In this document: positions 43,566 to 54,016 of the stretch, piece after piece
How the letters are laid out: each line of letters begins with the position of its first letter
Numbering within the stretch: the stretch's first letter is position 1
Origin: Nocardiopsis ansamitocini
GTDB taxonomy: Bacteria > Actinomycetota > Actinomycetes > Streptosporangiales > Streptosporangiaceae
Length of the DNA stretch: 64,000 nt
NCBI RefSeq assembly: GCF_030268225.1
Contig: NZ_BSQG01000001.1
Span: forward strand, 248,001-312,000
Direction: 5' to 3'
Program-made: the position numbers and the translations under genes
The notes under the pieces: model-generated
Databases searched by the model: none
The model's input: only the letters and a program-made list of their open reading frames with translations
What the model was told of the DNA's origin: nothing

Positions 43566-45020
43566 TCAGACGAGCGGGCGTTCCGTGGGAGGAATCGCGG
43601 TGGGCAGGACGGTCCGACCGCTGAGATGACGGTCGACCGCCGCTGCAGCGCTGCGGCCCTCGGCGATCGCCCACACGATGAGCGACTGCCCGCGGCCCAT
43701 GTCGCCGGCGCAGAACACACCGTCGACGGTGGTGGCGTAGTCGGTGTCGCGCACGACGTTGCCGCGCCCGTCCAGCTGGACGCCCAGGTCCTCGATCATC
43801 CCCTCCTTCTGCGGGCCGACGAAGCCCATGGCGAGGGTGACGAGCTGTGCGGGGATTTCCCGCTCGGTTCCCGCAACGGGCTCGAAGCCCTTTTCGCCGC
43901 GCTTGACCTCGACGAGCTTGAGGCTCTGCACGTTGCCCTCGTCATCGCCCACGAACTCGACGGTGTTGACGGAGTAGAGCCGCTTGCCGCCCTCCTCGTG
44001 GGCGCTGGTGACCTTGTACAGCATGGGCATGGTCGGCCAGGGCTGACCCTCGGGCCGTTTGGCCGGGGGCTTGGGCATGATCTCCAACTGGGTGACCGAG
44101 GCCGCGCCCTGGCGGTGGGCGGTGCCCACGCAGTCGGCACCGGTGTCGCCGCCGCCGATGACGACGACGTGCTTCCCCTGTGCGGAGATGGGCGGCTGCT
44201 CGTAGTCGCCCTCCTGCACCCGGTTGGCCAGGGGCAGGTACTCCATGGCCTGATAGATGCCCGTGAGCTGGCGACCGGTGGCCGGCAGGTCGCGCCACGC
44301 GGTTGCGCCGCCGGCCAGGACGACGGCGTCGTGGGAGCTCTTGAGTTCTTCGACGGTGACGTCCGCGCCGATGTCGACGCCGGTGCGGAACTCGGTGCCC
44401 TCGGCGCGCATCTGGGCCACGCGCCGTTCGATGTGGCGCTTCTCCATCTTGAATTCGGGGATGCCGTAGCGCAGCAGGCCGCCGATGCGGTCGGCGCGCT
44501 CGTACACGGTCACGGTGTGACCGGCCCGGGTGAGCTGCTGGGCGGCGGCCAGGCCGGCCGGCCCCGATCCGACGACTGCGACGGTGTGCCCGGTGCGGGT
44601 GGTGGGCGGCTGGGGACGCACCCAGCCCTCCTCCCATGCCCGGTCGATGATGGAGACCTCGACGTTCTTGATGGTCACGGCCGGCTGGTTGATGCCCAGC
44701 ACGCACGCCGACTCGCAGGGAGCCGGGCACAGTCGCCCGGTGAACTCCGGGAAGTTGTTGGTGGCGTGCAGCCGTTCGATGGCCTCGCCCCAGTCGTGGC
44801 GGTAGACCAGGTCGTTCCACTCGGGGATGAGGTTGCCCAGGGGGCAGCCGTTGTGGCAGAAGGGGATTCCGCAGTCCATGCAGCGTGACGCCTGCTTGAC
44901 GACGGTTCCGCGCTCGAAGTCCTCATAGACCTCGCGCCAGTCCTGGATGCGCACGTCCACGGGACGGTGGCGGGGCAGCTCCCGCTCGGTTGTGGTGAGG
45001 AAACCCTTGGGGTCGGCCAT
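43566..45020 (-). CDS. gltD: Glutamate synthase, small (NADPH) subunit
   Basis: GltD supplies electrons from NADPH to GltB. The 484-residue protein has N-terminal Cys for iron-sulfur clusters (CMDCGIPFCHNGCPLG, residues ~43-58, and CPAPCESACVLGIN, ~95-108), the FAD site VAVVGSGPAGLAAAQQL (~150) and the NADPH site VVIGGGDTGADCVGTAHRQG (~285). It ends with VDGVFCAGDMGRGQSLIVWA. It is 30 bp downstream of gltB and followed by a strong hairpin. Confidence 0.96.
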   Translation of the reverse strand: MADPKGFLTTTERELPRHRPVDVRIQDWREVYEDFERGTVVKQASRCMDCGIPFCHNGCPLGNLIPEWNDLVYRHDWGEAIERLHATNNFPEFTGRLCPAPCESACVLGINQPAVTIKNVEVSIIDRAWEEGWVRPQPPTTRTGHTVAVVGSGPAGLAAAQQLTRAGHTVTVYERADRIGGLLRYGIPEFKMEKRHIERRVAQMRAEGTEFRTGVDIGADVTVEELKSSHDAVVLAGGATAWRDLPATGRQLTGIYQAMEYLPLANRVQEGDYEQPPISAQGKHVVVIGGGDTGADCVGTAHRQGAASVTQLEIMPKPPAKRPEGQPWPTMPMLYKVTSAHEEGGKRLYSVNTVEFVGDDEGNVQSLKLVEVKRGEKGFEPVAGTEREIPAQLVTLAMGFVGPQKEGMIEDLGVQLDGRGNVVRDTDYATTVDGVFCAGDMGRGQSLIVWAIAEGRSAAAAVDRHLSGRTVLPTAIPPTERPLV

Positions 45021-45050
45021 TGTGCTTCTCCTTCCTTGGTCGGTGCTGCC

Positions 45051-48000
45051 CTAGGACTGGGCGGCGGCCATGATGGCCTGGGCCACGTCGCGGCCGTCGC
45101 GCTCGGCTTCGGCGCGGGCGGTGAGGACGCGCTTGAAATCGCGGGGCATGATCTTGGCGAAACGCTCGACGGCCAGGTCGAGGTCGGCGAGCAGCGCCTG
45201 GGCGACGGTCGATCCGGTCTCGGCGTGGTGCCGGGTGAGCGCGTCCTCCAGGAAGACGCGGTCGGTGTCGTCGAGGGGGTCGATGTCGACCATCTCGGCG
45301 TTGACCCGGCCTTCGTCGAGGTCGAGCACGTAGGCGATGCCGCCGGACATGCCCGCTGCGAAGTTGCGGCCGGTGCGGCCCAGGACGACGGCACGTCCGC
45401 CGGTCATGTATTCGCAGCCGTGGTCGCCGACGCCTTCGACGACGGCCAGTGCTCCGGAGTTGCGCACGCAGAACCGCTCACCCACGACGCCGCGCAGGAA
45501 CACCTCGCCGGAGGTCGCGCCGTAAGCGATGACGTTGCCGGCGATGATGTGGTCCTCGGCCGCGAACTGGGCGCTCTCGGAGGGACGCACGGTGATGCGG
45601 CCGCCGGAGAGCCCCTTGCCGACGTAGTCGTTGGCGTCACCGACCAGGCGCAGGGTGACGCCCTTGGGGATGAACGCCCCGAAGGACTGCCCGGCGGATC
45701 CGGTGAAGGTGACGTCGATGGTGTCGTCGGGCAGGCCCGATGCGCCGTGGCGCTTGGTGACCTCGTGGCCCAGCATGGTGCCGACCGTGCGGTTGACGTT
45801 GCGCACGGGCAGGTCCAGCTTGAGCGGTGTCGCGAACTCCAGGGCCCCCTCGGAAAGCTGGATGAGGGTGTTGTCCAGGGCCTTCTCCAGCCCGTGGTCC
45901 TGGGTGCGCATGTGCCGGCGGTGGTCGCCGGCGTAGGGCTCGACCTCGTGCAGGATCGGCGACAGGTCCAGCCCCGACGCCTTCCAGTGGTCGACGGCCT
46001 CGCGCACGTCGAGCATGTCGACGGCCCCGACGGCCTCGTCCAGGGTGCGGAAGCCGAGCGCGGCGAGGTACTCGCGCACCTCCTGGGCGATGAACTCGAA
46101 GAAGTTGACGACGAACTCGGGCTTGCCGGAGAAGCGCTCGCGCAGCTCGGGGTTCTGGGTGGCCACGCCGACGGGGCAGGTGTCGAGGTGGCAGACGCGC
46201 ATCATGATGCAGCCCGACACGACGAGGGGCGCGGTGGCGAAGCCGAACTCCTCGGCGCCCAGCAGCGCGGCCACGATGACGTCGCGGCCGGTCTTGAGCT
46301 GGCCGTCGGCCTGCACGACGATGCGGTCGCGCAGACCGTTGCGCAGCAGGGTCTGCTGGGTCTCGGCGAGGCCGAGCTCCCAGGAGGTGCCCGCGTGCTT
46401 GAGCGAGGTGAGCGGGGAGGCACCGGTTCCGCCGTCGTGGCCGGAGATCAGCACGACGTCGGCGTGGGCCTTGGACACACCCGCCGCCACGGTGCCCACC
46501 CCGGCCTCGGACACCAGCTTCACGTGGACCCGCGCCTGGGGATTGGCGTTCTTCAGGTCGTGGATGAGCTGGGCGAGGTCCTCGATGGAGTAGATGTCGT
46601 GGTGCGGCGGAGGCGAGATCAGGCCGACCCCGGGGGTGGAGTGCCGGGTGTCGGCGACCCACGGGTAGACCTTGTGGCCGGGCAGTTGGCCGCCCTCGCC
46701 GGGCTTGGCGCCCTGCGCCATCTTGATCTGGATGTCGTCGGCGTTGGTGAGGTAGTGCGAGGTGACACCGAAACGCCCCGAGGCGACCTGCTTGATGGAG
46801 CTGCGCCGCAGGTCCCCGTTGTCGTCGGGGGTGAAGCGACGGGCGTCCTCACCGCCCTCGCCGGTGTTGGACTTGCCGCCGAGGCGGTTCATCGCGATGG
46901 CGAGCGTCTCGTGGGCCTCGGCCGAGATGGAGCCGTAGGACATCGCGCCGGTGGAGAAGCGCTTGACGATGGCGGAGACCGGCTCGACCTCGTCGATGTC
47001 CAGGGGTTCGCGCACCCCCTCCTTGAGGGTGAACAGGCCGCGCAGGGTCATGAGCGTCTCGGACTGCTCGTCGACCTTGCTGGTGTACTCCTTGAAGATC
47101 TCGTAGCGCCGGGTCCGGGTGGAGTGCTGGAGCTTGAAGACCGTCTCGGGGTTGAACAGGTGCGGCTCGCCTTCGCGGCGCCACTGGTACTCCCCGCCCA
47201 CGGCGAGGCGGCGGTGGTCGACGGGGTTGTCGGCGTGGGCCACGTCGTGGCGCATCCGGACTTCCTGGGCCAGGACGTCGAAGCCGACACCGCCGAGCCG
47301 GGAGGTGGTGCCGGTGAAGGCGCGGTCCACGACCTCGGGCCCGAGGCCCAGTGCCTCGAAGATCTGCGCGCCGGTGTAGGAGCTCACCGTGGAGACGCCG
47401 ATCTTGGACATGACCTTCAGGACACCCTTGCCGTAGGCCTTGACGGTGTTGCGGGCGGCCTGCTGCGGGTCGATTCCGTTGATGACGCCGCGCTTGGCGA
47501 GGTCGCGCACGGACTCCAGGGCCAGGTAGGGGCTGACCGCGGACGCACCGTAGCCCAGCAGCAGCGCCATGTGGTGGCACTCGCGGGCGTCGCCGGCCTC
47601 GACGATGAGGCCGACGTCGGTACGGGTCTTCTCGCGGACGAGGTGGTGGTGGACGGCCCCGGTGAGCAGCAGCGTCGGGATCGGCGCCTGCTCGGGGTCG
47701 GTGCCGCGGTCGCTGAGCACGATGATGTGCGCGCCCTCGGCGATGGCGGCCGACACCTCGGTGCAGACCTCGTCGAGGCGTGCGGCCAGGGCCGCTCCCC
47801 CGCCGGCGACCGGATAGGTGCCGGTGACGGTGTGCGCGCGGAACGCCGGGTCGCCGTCGGGGCTTCCAGCGGCGACGATCGCGGCCAGTTCGGCCTCGTC
47901 GACGATGGGAGTGGGCAACACGATGCGGCGGCAGTCGTCGGGGTCGGGGGAGAGTACGTTCTCCTCTGCCCCCAGTGCGGTGCCCAGGCTGGTGACCATT

Positions 48001-49613
48001 TCCTCGCGGATGGCGTCCAGCGGCGGGTTGGTGACCTGGGCGAAGTTCTGCGAGAAGTAGTCGAAGAGCTGTCGGGACTTGGCCGAGAGCGCGGCGACGG
48101 GGGTGTCGGTGCCCATGGACCCCAGGGCCTCGGCCCCGGTGCGTGCCATGGGGGTGAGGATGATGCGCAGCTCTTCCTCGGTGTAACCGAACACCTGCTG
48201 TTCGTGGACCAGGTCGGTGACCGTGGCGGCCTCGGCCGCGGGCAGGTCCGCCAGGCGCACGACCCCCTCGGCCAGCCAGTCGGCGTAGGGGTGCTCGGCC
48301 GCGAGTTCGGCCTTGACCTCGTCGTCCTCGATGATGCGGCCCTGGGCGGTGTCGACCACGAAGATGCGGCCGGGCTGAAGCCGGCCCTTGCGCACGACGC
48401 GCTCGGGTTCGATGTCGAGGACGCCGACCTCACTGGCCAGGACGACGAGGCCGTCCTCGGTGACCCAGTAGCGGCCCGGGCGCAGCCCGTTGCGGTCCAG
48501 AACGGCGCCGATGAGGGTTCCGTCGGTGAAACTCACGGAGGCCGGACCGTCCCAGGGCTCCATGAGCATGGAGTGGAACTCGTAGAAGGCACGCACCGAG
48601 GGGTCCATCTCGGTGTGGTTCTCCCAGGGCTCCGGGATCATCATGAGCACCGAGTGGGGCAGCGAGCGCCCGCCCAGGTGCAGCAGTTCCAGGGCCGCGT
48701 CGAAGGACGCGGTGTCGGAGTCGTCGGCGTCCACGATGGGGAAGACCCGGGAGAGGTCGCCGGGGATGAGGTCGCTGGCCAGGGTGGCTTCGCGGGCCCG
48801 CATCCAGTTCCGGTTGCCCTTGACTGTGTTGATCTCGCCGTTGTGCGCGACGTAGCGGAAGGGGTGCGCCAGGGGCCAGGAGGGGAACGTGTTGGTGGAG
48901 AAACGCGAGTGCACCAGGGCCAGGCCCGAGGCGTAGCGCCGGTCCGACAGGTCGGGGAAGAAGGGCTCCAGCTGCGGCGTGGTCAGCATGCCCTTGTAGG
49001 TGATGGTGCGCGGCGAGAGGCTGGGGAAGTAGACGCCGACCTCGTGCTCGGCGCGCTTGCGCACGCAGTAGGCGTAGCGCTCCAGTTCGATGCCGCCGAG
49101 TCCGGCCGAGGGGGTGCCGGCGCGGCCGCTGATGAACAGCTGGCCGAAGAACGGCATGGCCTCGGCCGCGACGGGGCCGCAGTAGCGAGGCTCGAAGGGC
49201 AGGTCGCGCCAGCCGAGGAGGGACAGCCCCTCTTCTTCGACGATGCGCTCGATGGCGGCGACGGCGGCGCTGCGCTCGGCCGCCTCGGCGGGCAGGAAGG
49301 CGATGCCTGCGGCGTAGGTTCCCGCTTCGGGCAGCTCGAAGCCGCACTCCTGGCGGAAGAGCTCGTCGGGGAGCTGGGTGAGGATGCCGACCCCGTCGCC
49401 GTCGTCGGGGTCTGCCCCGGAGGCGCCGCGATGGTCGAGGTTGCGCAGCACGGTCAGCGCCTTCTCGACGATGTCGTGGCTGCGACGGCCGGAGAGGTCG
49501 GCCACGAACCCGATACCGCAGGCATCGTGTTCGTAGGAGCTGTCGTACAGGCCCTCGGAAGTGGACTTCGCGTTCGGTCGGACAAACGAACGCCGCACCT
49601 GGCCAGCAGGCAT
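45051..49613 (-). CDS. gltB: Glutamate synthase, large (ferredoxin-like/NADPH type) subunit
   Basis: GltB makes glutamate from glutamine and 2-oxoglutarate. The 1520-residue protein begins with a ~32-residue propeptide before the catalytic Cys of [13 protein letters not shown]. Class II glutaminase residues follow ([19 protein letters not shown], then HNGEINT). It has the FMN domain ([16 protein letters not shown], then [17 protein letters not shown]), the 3Fe-4S cysteines in [15 protein letters not shown] (~1138) and the C-terminal beta-helix ([11 protein letters not shown]). ATG 49613 has GGAGGG 5 nt upstream. A dre-like palindrome lies 230 bp upstream. Confidence 0.97.
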   Translation of the reverse strand: MPAGQVRRSFVRPNAKSTSEGLYDSSYEHDACGIGFVADLSGRRSHDIVEKALTVLRNLDHRGASGADPDDGDGVGILTQLPDELFRQECGFELPEAGTYAAGIAFLPAEAAERSAAVAAIERIVEEEGLSLLGWRDLPFEPRYCGPVAAEAMPFFGQLFISGRAGTPSAGLGGIELERYAYCVRKRAEHEVGVYFPSLSPRTITYKGMLTTPQLEPFFPDLSDRRYASGLALVHSRFSTNTFPSWPLAHPFRYVAHNGEINTVKGNRNWMRAREATLASDLIPGDLSRVFPIVDADDSDTASFDAALELLHLGGRSLPHSVLMMIPEPWENHTEMDPSVRAFYEFHSMLMEPWDGPASVSFTDGTLIGAVLDRNGLRPGRYWVTEDGLVVLASEVGVLDIEPERVVRKGRLQPGRIFVVDTAQGRIIEDDEVKAELAAEHPYADWLAEGVVRLADLPAAEAATVTDLVHEQQVFGYTEEELRIILTPMARTGAEALGSMGTDTPVAALSAKSRQLFDYFSQNFAQVTNPPLDAIREEMVTSLGTALGAEENVLSPDPDDCRRIVLPTPIVDEAELAAIVAAGSPDGDPAFRAHTVTGTYPVAGGGAALAARLDEVCTEVSAAIAEGAHIIVLSDRGTDPEQAPIPTLLLTGAVHHHLVREKTRTDVGLIVEAGDARECHHMALLLGYGASAVSPYLALESVRDLAKRGVINGIDPQQAARNTVKAYGKGVLKVMSKIGVSTVSSYTGAQIFEALGLGPEVVDRAFTGTTSRLGGVGFDVLAQEVRMRHDVAHADNPVDHRRLAVGGEYQWRREGEPHLFNPETVFKLQHSTRTRRYEIFKEYTSKVDEQSETLMTLRGLFTLKEGVREPLDIDEVEPVSAIVKRFSTGAMSYGSISAEAHETLAIAMNRLGGKSNTGEGGEDARRFTPDDNGDLRRSSIKQVASGRFGVTSHYLTNADDIQIKMAQGAKPGEGGQLPGHKVYPWVADTRHSTPGVGLISPPPHHDIYSIEDLAQLIHDLKNANPQARVHVKLVSEAGVGTVAAGVSKAHADVVLISGHDGGTGASPLTSLKHAGTSWELGLAETQQTLLRNGLRDRIVVQADGQLKTGRDVIVAALLGAEEFGFATAPLVVSGCIMMRVCHLDTCPVGVATQNPELRERFSGKPEFVVNFFEFIAQEVREYLAALGFRTLDEAVGAVDMLDVREAVDHWKASGLDLSPILHEVEPYAGDHRRHMRTQDHGLEKALDNTLIQLSEGALEFATPLKLDLPVRNVNRTVGTMLGHEVTKRHGASGLPDDTIDVTFTGSAGQSFGAFIPKGVTLRLVGDANDYVGKGLSGGRITVRPSESAQFAAEDHIIAGNVIAYGATSGEVFLRGVVGERFCVRNSGALAVVEGVGDHGCEYMTGGRAVVLGRTGRNFAAGMSGGIAYVLDLDEGRVNAEMVDIDPLDDTDRVFLEDALTRHHAETGSTVAQALLADLDLAVERFAKIMPRDFKRVLTARAEAERDGRDVAQAIMAAAQS

Positions 49614-49840
49614 CTACCCTCCTGTCGTCTTTCGTCTGAGCTTTGTGAAAAGCGCAATCGGGACGACATTGGCCCTGCTGCGACGGCACGCCAGGGCCGC
49701 TCTTACCCACACCCGTTTCCCGCAGGCCCCAGGAGTCGGGGCTTGCGGGCACTTCCTCGTGACAACCGGTGATATACCAGGTGATCGCGGCACCCGCGGT
49801 GAATTTACGTTGTCTCCGGTCCGAACCGCCAACGGACTGG

Positions 49841-49852
49841 AGGTCTAGACCA
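49841..49852. promoter_or_regulatory. DasR-type (dre-like) palindrome upstream of gltB
   Basis: AGGTCTAGACCA contains the perfect 10-base palindrome GGTCTAGACC (49842-49851) and matches the dre core TGGTCTAGACCA at 11 of 12 positions. It lies ~230 bp upstream of gltB. Confidence 0.55.
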
Positions 49853-49874
49853 ACCGTCGCCACAGTGCGACGGT
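49853..49874. promoter_or_regulatory. Hairpin/operator next to the dre-like site
   Basis: Perfect 8-base arms (49853-49860 and 49867-49874) with a 6-base centre abut the dre-like palindrome. It could be a second operator or a leader hairpin. Confidence 0.4.
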
Positions 49875-50069
49875 CGTTCATGGCGAGGGGTACCCCTTCG
49901 CCCGTCCCTTTGCAGGATACGGTGCCCGAAACTCACCGTTTCAAGCGGCATGCGGCTATGTATCCGGCAAAAGCGCTCGCAAACCCCGCTCGGGGAAAGC
50001 AGCTTCGCAAGAATACACGCCACATCCGGCCACTCTTCTACTAAGGCTCGCCTTACCAGGGGTTATTCC

Positions 50070-51743
50070 CTACTCGGCGGCCACGTGGCCCGCGAGGTGG
50101 GCCACGGCCTCGTCGAGGGCGGGGAACCGGTGCAACGGCAGGTCAAGCAAGGTGTGTCCGGCCAGCCAGGGCAGGGCACGAGCCACGAGGGTACGGGCCT
50201 GTTTCTTGTTGACCGGAGTGCCCAGATCCGCGGAGAGGCGGGTCAGCCCTTCCCTGAGCACCGCCGCGATCGAGCCGTGGGCGCGCCGGCGCAGGTACTC
50301 CCCCAGCAGTGTTTCGACGGGGGTGCCGACAACCGGACGGTCGGCGTCGGCGGAACGCACGGTGAGCAGTGCACGACGCTCGTCGGGCACGCCCCGTTCG
50401 ACCTCCAGCACGTGGTGCCCGCCCACGATCGCACGCAACCGGTTCAGGCCGGCGGCATCGCGGACCTGGGGAGCGTCCGCGGCCAACACGACGCGCAGCA
50501 CGTCTGCCCCGGAAGCCAGAATCACCCGTTCGGCAAGAGCCTCGTGGCCACCGGTGAGGTCCAGAACGGCCGTGCGTGCGCGTACCGGTGCGGTGAACCA
50601 GGCCGTGAGGCCAGCGCGTCGCGCCCCTTCGGGCAGTGCGGCGCGCGGCCACCTCCCGACGTAGAGGTCGGGGGCGAGATCGGCCCAGACACGCGTGGCG
50701 GCCTCGGCGTCCATTGCGGTCGCGGATTCGCGGGCGTTCGCACCCTGACTGTAGATCCGGGCGTCACCCTCCGGTTCACGCGGATTCGTCGGGGTTCGCG
50801 CGGTGGGGCGCAGCACGTAGAGGTCGCTGGCCGCACCGATCGCCTCGGCGCCCAGGTACCGGTTGAAATCGGGCCACAACGCCTCGGTGGCGAGGTTGAG
50901 GCGGGTGAGACGCTCCTGTGTCTTGGCCACCAGTGCCGGGGTGGTTTCGCTTGCCCCGTAGGCCATCAGCACGCGCGCGGTCTTGGGCCGGGCCAGCCCT
51001 TCCAGACCGCGGCGCACGAACAGCTCCACCCCCTCAGGGGTGTACGGCGGATCGGTGAAGACCAGGTCGGCCGTCGAACGCAACGATGCCGGCAGCCCCA
51101 GGCGCAAATCGGCGAAATAGCAGCGCACGTTCAGCCCCAGTTCGGTGGCCTCGGTATCGATGTATCTCAGCATCCGCTCGTCGATGTCGACCACGACCGC
51201 CTCGACGCCGGGGTGGACCAGCGCGAGGGCCAGCGACGTGAGGTCGTGGTCGCCCACACACAGCAGCCGCGCCCCCTGGAGGTCGAACCGGGTGGCCAGG
51301 AACACCGCTCGGCGCAGCGCGGTGTGCGCGGTGGCGGCCACGTGGTCGAGGTCGGCGCGCGCCGTGGGGGCCTGCGCGACCAGGCGTTCCAACCGCGCGA
51401 GTGCTTCGCGGTGCGGGGCGAGGAGGTGACCGACCGGGTCGGCCAGACCGGGCCTGGCCGCGAACGCGGCGTAGCGACCGGGTTCACGCAGGCGGATCCG
51501 GTGGCCGTCGTCGTCGAGTTCGCCCTCCAGAGCCGTCAGAACCGCGGCGGTGACCCGGTGGGCGACGGTGGTCGCCCGCACGAGCTCGCTCGGGGTGAAC
51601 CAGCCGCCGCCGGCGAGGGTCGCCAGGACGCGATGGGCACGAGTGGCGTCGACGCCCTGCTCGGCGAGCAGGGCGGTCAACGCGGGAGAGAGGTCGGTCA
51701 TCGTCGACTCGACGGGCTGCGGGCGCTGGAGGCGCTCGCTCAA
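50070..51743 (-). CDS. Bis(aminopropyl)spermidine synthase-family (BpsA-like) protein
   Basis: The TTG start (51743) overlaps the previous stop as TTGA and has GGAG 7 nt upstream; ATG 51701 is an alternative. Residues ~20-115 form a winged-helix-like domain (GGGWFTPSELVRATTVAHR). The catalytic Rossmann part follows: RLLCVGDHDLTSLALALVHP, VVVDIDERMLRYIDTEATEL, FTDPPYTPEGVELFVRRGLE. This resembles branched-polyamine synthase BpsA (PF01861), which transfers aminopropyl groups. The GDDD motif of archaeal enzymes reads GDHD here. The ~200-residue C-terminal part is extra compared with the ~350-residue archaeal enzyme. A polyamine product is plausible but unproven. Confidence 0.65.
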   Translation of the reverse strand: MSERLQRPQPVESTMTDLSPALTALLAEQGVDATRAHRVLATLAGGGWFTPSELVRATTVAHRVTAAVLTALEGELDDDGHRIRLREPGRYAAFAARPGLADPVGHLLAPHREALARLERLVAQAPTARADLDHVAATAHTALRRAVFLATRFDLQGARLLCVGDHDLTSLALALVHPGVEAVVVDIDERMLRYIDTEATELGLNVRCYFADLRLGLPASLRSTADLVFTDPPYTPEGVELFVRRGLEGLARPKTARVLMAYGASETTPALVAKTQERLTRLNLATEALWPDFNRYLGAEAIGAASDLYVLRPTARTPTNPREPEGDARIYSQGANARESATAMDAEAATRVWADLAPDLYVGRWPRAALPEGARRAGLTAWFTAPVRARTAVLDLTGGHEALAERVILASGADVLRVVLAADAPQVRDAAGLNRLRAIVGGHHVLEVERGVPDERRALLTVRSADADRPVVGTPVETLLGEYLRRRAHGSIAAVLREGLTRLSADLGTPVNKKQARTLVARALPWLAGHTLLDLPLHRFPALDEAVAHLAGHVAAE

Positions 51744-52702
51744 CCGGTCGCTCCTTCGGTACCGGCCTCCGCACCGGGGTCGGCGCCGGTCTCGGTACCG
51801 GCCTCCGCACCGGTACCGGCCTCGGTGTCCGTCTCGGGTTCACCGAGGAAGTTCTCCCGTTCGCCCACTCGGTACAGGACAGGCATGTCGAACTTGACGT
51901 TCAGCGCGATCAGCGGCGAGGAGAGGTCCTCCGTGTCCTCGGGCGTCTGGGAACCGATGGACTGGACCCAGATGATGATCAGATAGTGGCCGTTGACGGT
52001 GGCCTCGGCGGAGCTGAAGCCCGCGCCGAGAACGTCGAAGGGCGCGTCAGTGGTCGGCGGCACGAGGAAACCGGGCTGCTCGGCCCCGTCCTCGTCGGCA
52101 ACCGGCTCCAGAGCGGCGGCCACCGCCTTGGCCGCGTCGATGTCGCGCAGTTTGAACAGCGTGGCCAGGGCGACGTAGTCGTCAGAGGCGTATCCGGCAC
52201 GGGCCGCCTGGGAGCAGTCGGCCTCGGCGAGCGCCGCGGCGGCCTTGTCCCCCCAGACGGCTTCGGAGCAGTTCTCGGAGAGCGACTGGGACGCCAGCGC
52301 GAAAGTCATGCCCTGACCGGTGATCTCGGCGTTGCCGCGGCCAAAGACCTCCTCCTCGTTGAGGGGACGGGGGTCCATCTCCCGCTCGGGAAGGACTTCA
52401 CTGGCCTCCCCGGAGTCATAGACCTCGTAGCGGGTGGGCATCGCCTCGCCGGCGGTCGCACCGGGCCCGAGGAGGTCAAGCAGCAGGACCACGACGAGAC
52501 CGACGACCGCGAGTCCCAGGACGCCGAGAAGGACCGGAACGATCGGACCGCGCTTGCCCGACCGTCGTCCACCGCCTTTGCGGCGCGAACCGCGCGCACG
52601 GTTGGCACGCTCCTCGGACCGGCCTTCACCGGAGGGCGCCGCTCCAGCGGGTTTCCTGCGCCGGCCGGGGGTTCCGGACGCGGGCGACTCGGTAGATGAC
52701 AC
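51740..52702 (-). CDS. One-TM exported protein, EEEVFG paralog 1
   Basis: GTG 52702 has AAGAGG 6 nt upstream, giving 320 residues. A basic cytosolic N-terminus (RRKGGGRRSGKRG) precedes one TM helix (IVPVLLGVLGLAVVGLVVVL, about residues 55-75). The outer domain has NEEEVFGRGNAEI, a Cys pair (SENCSEAVWGDKAAAAL, ADCSQAARAGYASDDYVAL) and GFSSAEATVNGHYLIIIWVQ. It ends in a Glu/Ala/Gly/Thr repeat tail. I recognise no family. It is clearly paralogous to the next gene upstream, with the same Cys spacing and motif order. It is translationally coupled to the BpsA-like gene. Confidence 0.8.
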   Translation of the reverse strand: MSSTESPASGTPGRRRKPAGAAPSGEGRSEERANRARGSRRKGGGRRSGKRGPIVPVLLGVLGLAVVGLVVVLLLDLLGPGATAGEAMPTRYEVYDSGEASEVLPEREMDPRPLNEEEVFGRGNAEITGQGMTFALASQSLSENCSEAVWGDKAAAALAEADCSQAARAGYASDDYVALATLFKLRDIDAAKAVAAALEPVADEDGAEQPGFLVPPTTDAPFDVLGAGFSSAEATVNGHYLIIIWVQSIGSQTPEDTEDLSSPLIALNVKFDMPVLYRVGERENFLGEPETDTEAGTGAEAGTETGADPGAEAGTEGATG

Positions 52703-52792
52703 CTGCAACCTCTTCGGTAAGCGAAACGGGGGACGACCACGGTCAAGGAGACCAGGGTATTGGAATCTCCGCTGGGGCTTGACGCCCCGGGG

Positions 52793-54016
52793 TCAGCCCT
52801 CTCCCCCTTCTTGCGCGGCGGCCTCATGAACCCGCTCGTAGACCACGACGGCAGAGTCCATGACGACCACGTTGAGCGTGGCCATGGAATCGTCGTCCCC
52901 GGGCTTGCCACCGTCCGCGCGGGCCACCCAGAACACGGCGAGGTAGTGCCCCATCACCTGAGCAGTGGCCTGGCTGTAGCCGCTCTGGAGGCCGTCGATC
53001 TCGGTGTTCATGGGTAGGACGAAGCCCGGTTCGGCACCGGAGTCCAGGTTGGCCAGGGCGGTGTCGGCTGCGTCGGAGTCGACCAGGTCGAAAAGGGTGA
53101 ACTGTGCCACATACTCCTCGCCCGGGTCCTGGTAGACGCCGCGGGCCGCGGCGGAGCAGGAACCGGTGGAGAGGTCCTGGGCGAACTGGTCCCCCCAGAC
53201 CAGGGCGGTACAGGTGTCGGTGACCTCGGAGTCGCGCAGGGTGAGCTCGAAGTCGTCCAACGACAGGGTCTGCGTGGAAGAGCCGAAGACCTCTTCTTCG
53301 GTGAGGGGTTCCTCGTTGTCCGCGCGTTCCGCGATCGGAGCGAAGAGCTCTTGCTCAGACTGGGCGTAGAACAGGTCCGGGGTGAGGGTGCTGTGCCCCT
53401 CGGGCGGTTCGACGATGGGGGCGGGAGCCCCCTCGCTGGTGCTCTGCACCGGGTTGATCAGCCGATAGGTGAAGACACCGAGCAGGCTCAGCATCGCGAC
53501 GACGGCCAGGGCCAGCAAAATTGCGAGCACGGCGGTGCCGCGCTTGCGCCGACTCTGTTCGGCCAGCGAGTAGACCATTTGGCCGGGACGATCACCCAGG
53601 ACGGTGACCTTGCTCAGTGCCGTGGCGGAGAAGCGCGAGACCTGCCCGATCGCACCGGAACCGGCCTTGGCCCGAGGTGCGCGCCGCATCCCACCGGGCG
53701 GAGTCTTCGGTTCGCTCGACGCACGCCGTCCCCGGTTCCCGGAGCGCTTGGCCTTGCCGCCCCGGGCTGCGGTACGACCACCGCTCTTGGCGCGCGAACC
53801 ACGGGCACGCGGTTCGGGGTCGGGGTCGGGTCCCTCTTCTTCTTCGACGTAGTCGTCGTAGTACTCGTCGTCGTAGTCGTCCACGACCTCGTCGGCGGGG
53901 TGCCTGGAAATCGCGCGCGTGGCACTCGCGGACCGGCCCTGGGCGGAGCGCGCCCTCCGGGACCTGCGCCCGGTCGGCTCAGCGGAGTCGGATTTTCTCA
54001 AGGCTCGAACACTCAT
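52793..54016 (-). CDS. One-TM exported protein, EEEVFG paralog 2
   Basis: I start at ATG 54016 (407 residues). The ~150-residue cytosolic N-terminus is highly charged: an acidic Asp/Glu/Tyr block (DEVVDDYDDEYYDDYVEEEE) followed by Arg/Lys-rich stretches. A TM helix (GTAVLAILLALAVVAMLSLL) is near residue 185. The outer domain repeats the features of paralog 1: TEEEVFGSSTQTL, DTCTALVWGDQFAQDLSTG with SCSAAARGVY, DYVAQFTLFDL-like YVAQFTLFDLVDSD, and YSQATAQVMGHYLAVFWVAR. The two Cys probably form a disulfide. The function is unknown; tandem duplication is evident. It lies 90 bp upstream of paralog 1. Confidence 0.8.
   Translation of the reverse strand: MSVRALRKSDSAEPTGRRSRRARSAQGRSASATRAISRHPADEVVDDYDDEYYDDYVEEEEGPDPDPEPRARGSRAKSGGRTAARGGKAKRSGNRGRRASSEPKTPPGGMRRAPRAKAGSGAIGQVSRFSATALSKVTVLGDRPGQMVYSLAEQSRRKRGTAVLAILLALAVVAMLSLLGVFTYRLINPVQSTSEGAPAPIVEPPEGHSTLTPDLFYAQSEQELFAPIAERADNEEPLTEEEVFGSSTQTLSLDDFELTLRDSEVTDTCTALVWGDQFAQDLSTGSCSAAARGVYQDPGEEYVAQFTLFDLVDSDAADTALANLDSGAEPGFVLPMNTEIDGLQSGYSQATAQVMGHYLAVFWVARADGGKPGDDDSMATLNVVVMDSAVVVYERVHEAAAQEGGEG

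Larger units (their letters stand above)
49614..50069. other. gltB regulatory region
   Basis: This 456-bp gap contains a dre-like palindrome, an adjacent hairpin, and a TAAGGC..GCCTTA palindrome near its far end. No gene is supported. I found no clear GlnR consensus (GTnAC-N6-GnAAC) on either strand. Confidence 0.6.

Noticed and set aside
44967-49772. 1601-codon plus-strand frame opposite gltB
   Set aside because: Antisense shadow of gltB with Val/Gly/Asp/His-rich composition.
50042-50055. TAAGGC-TC-GCCTTA palindrome resembling an iron (DmdR/IdeR) box
   Set aside because: It lies just after the end of the BpsA-like gene and ~430 bp from gltB, with no gene start beside it; the match to the 19-bp consensus is partial.
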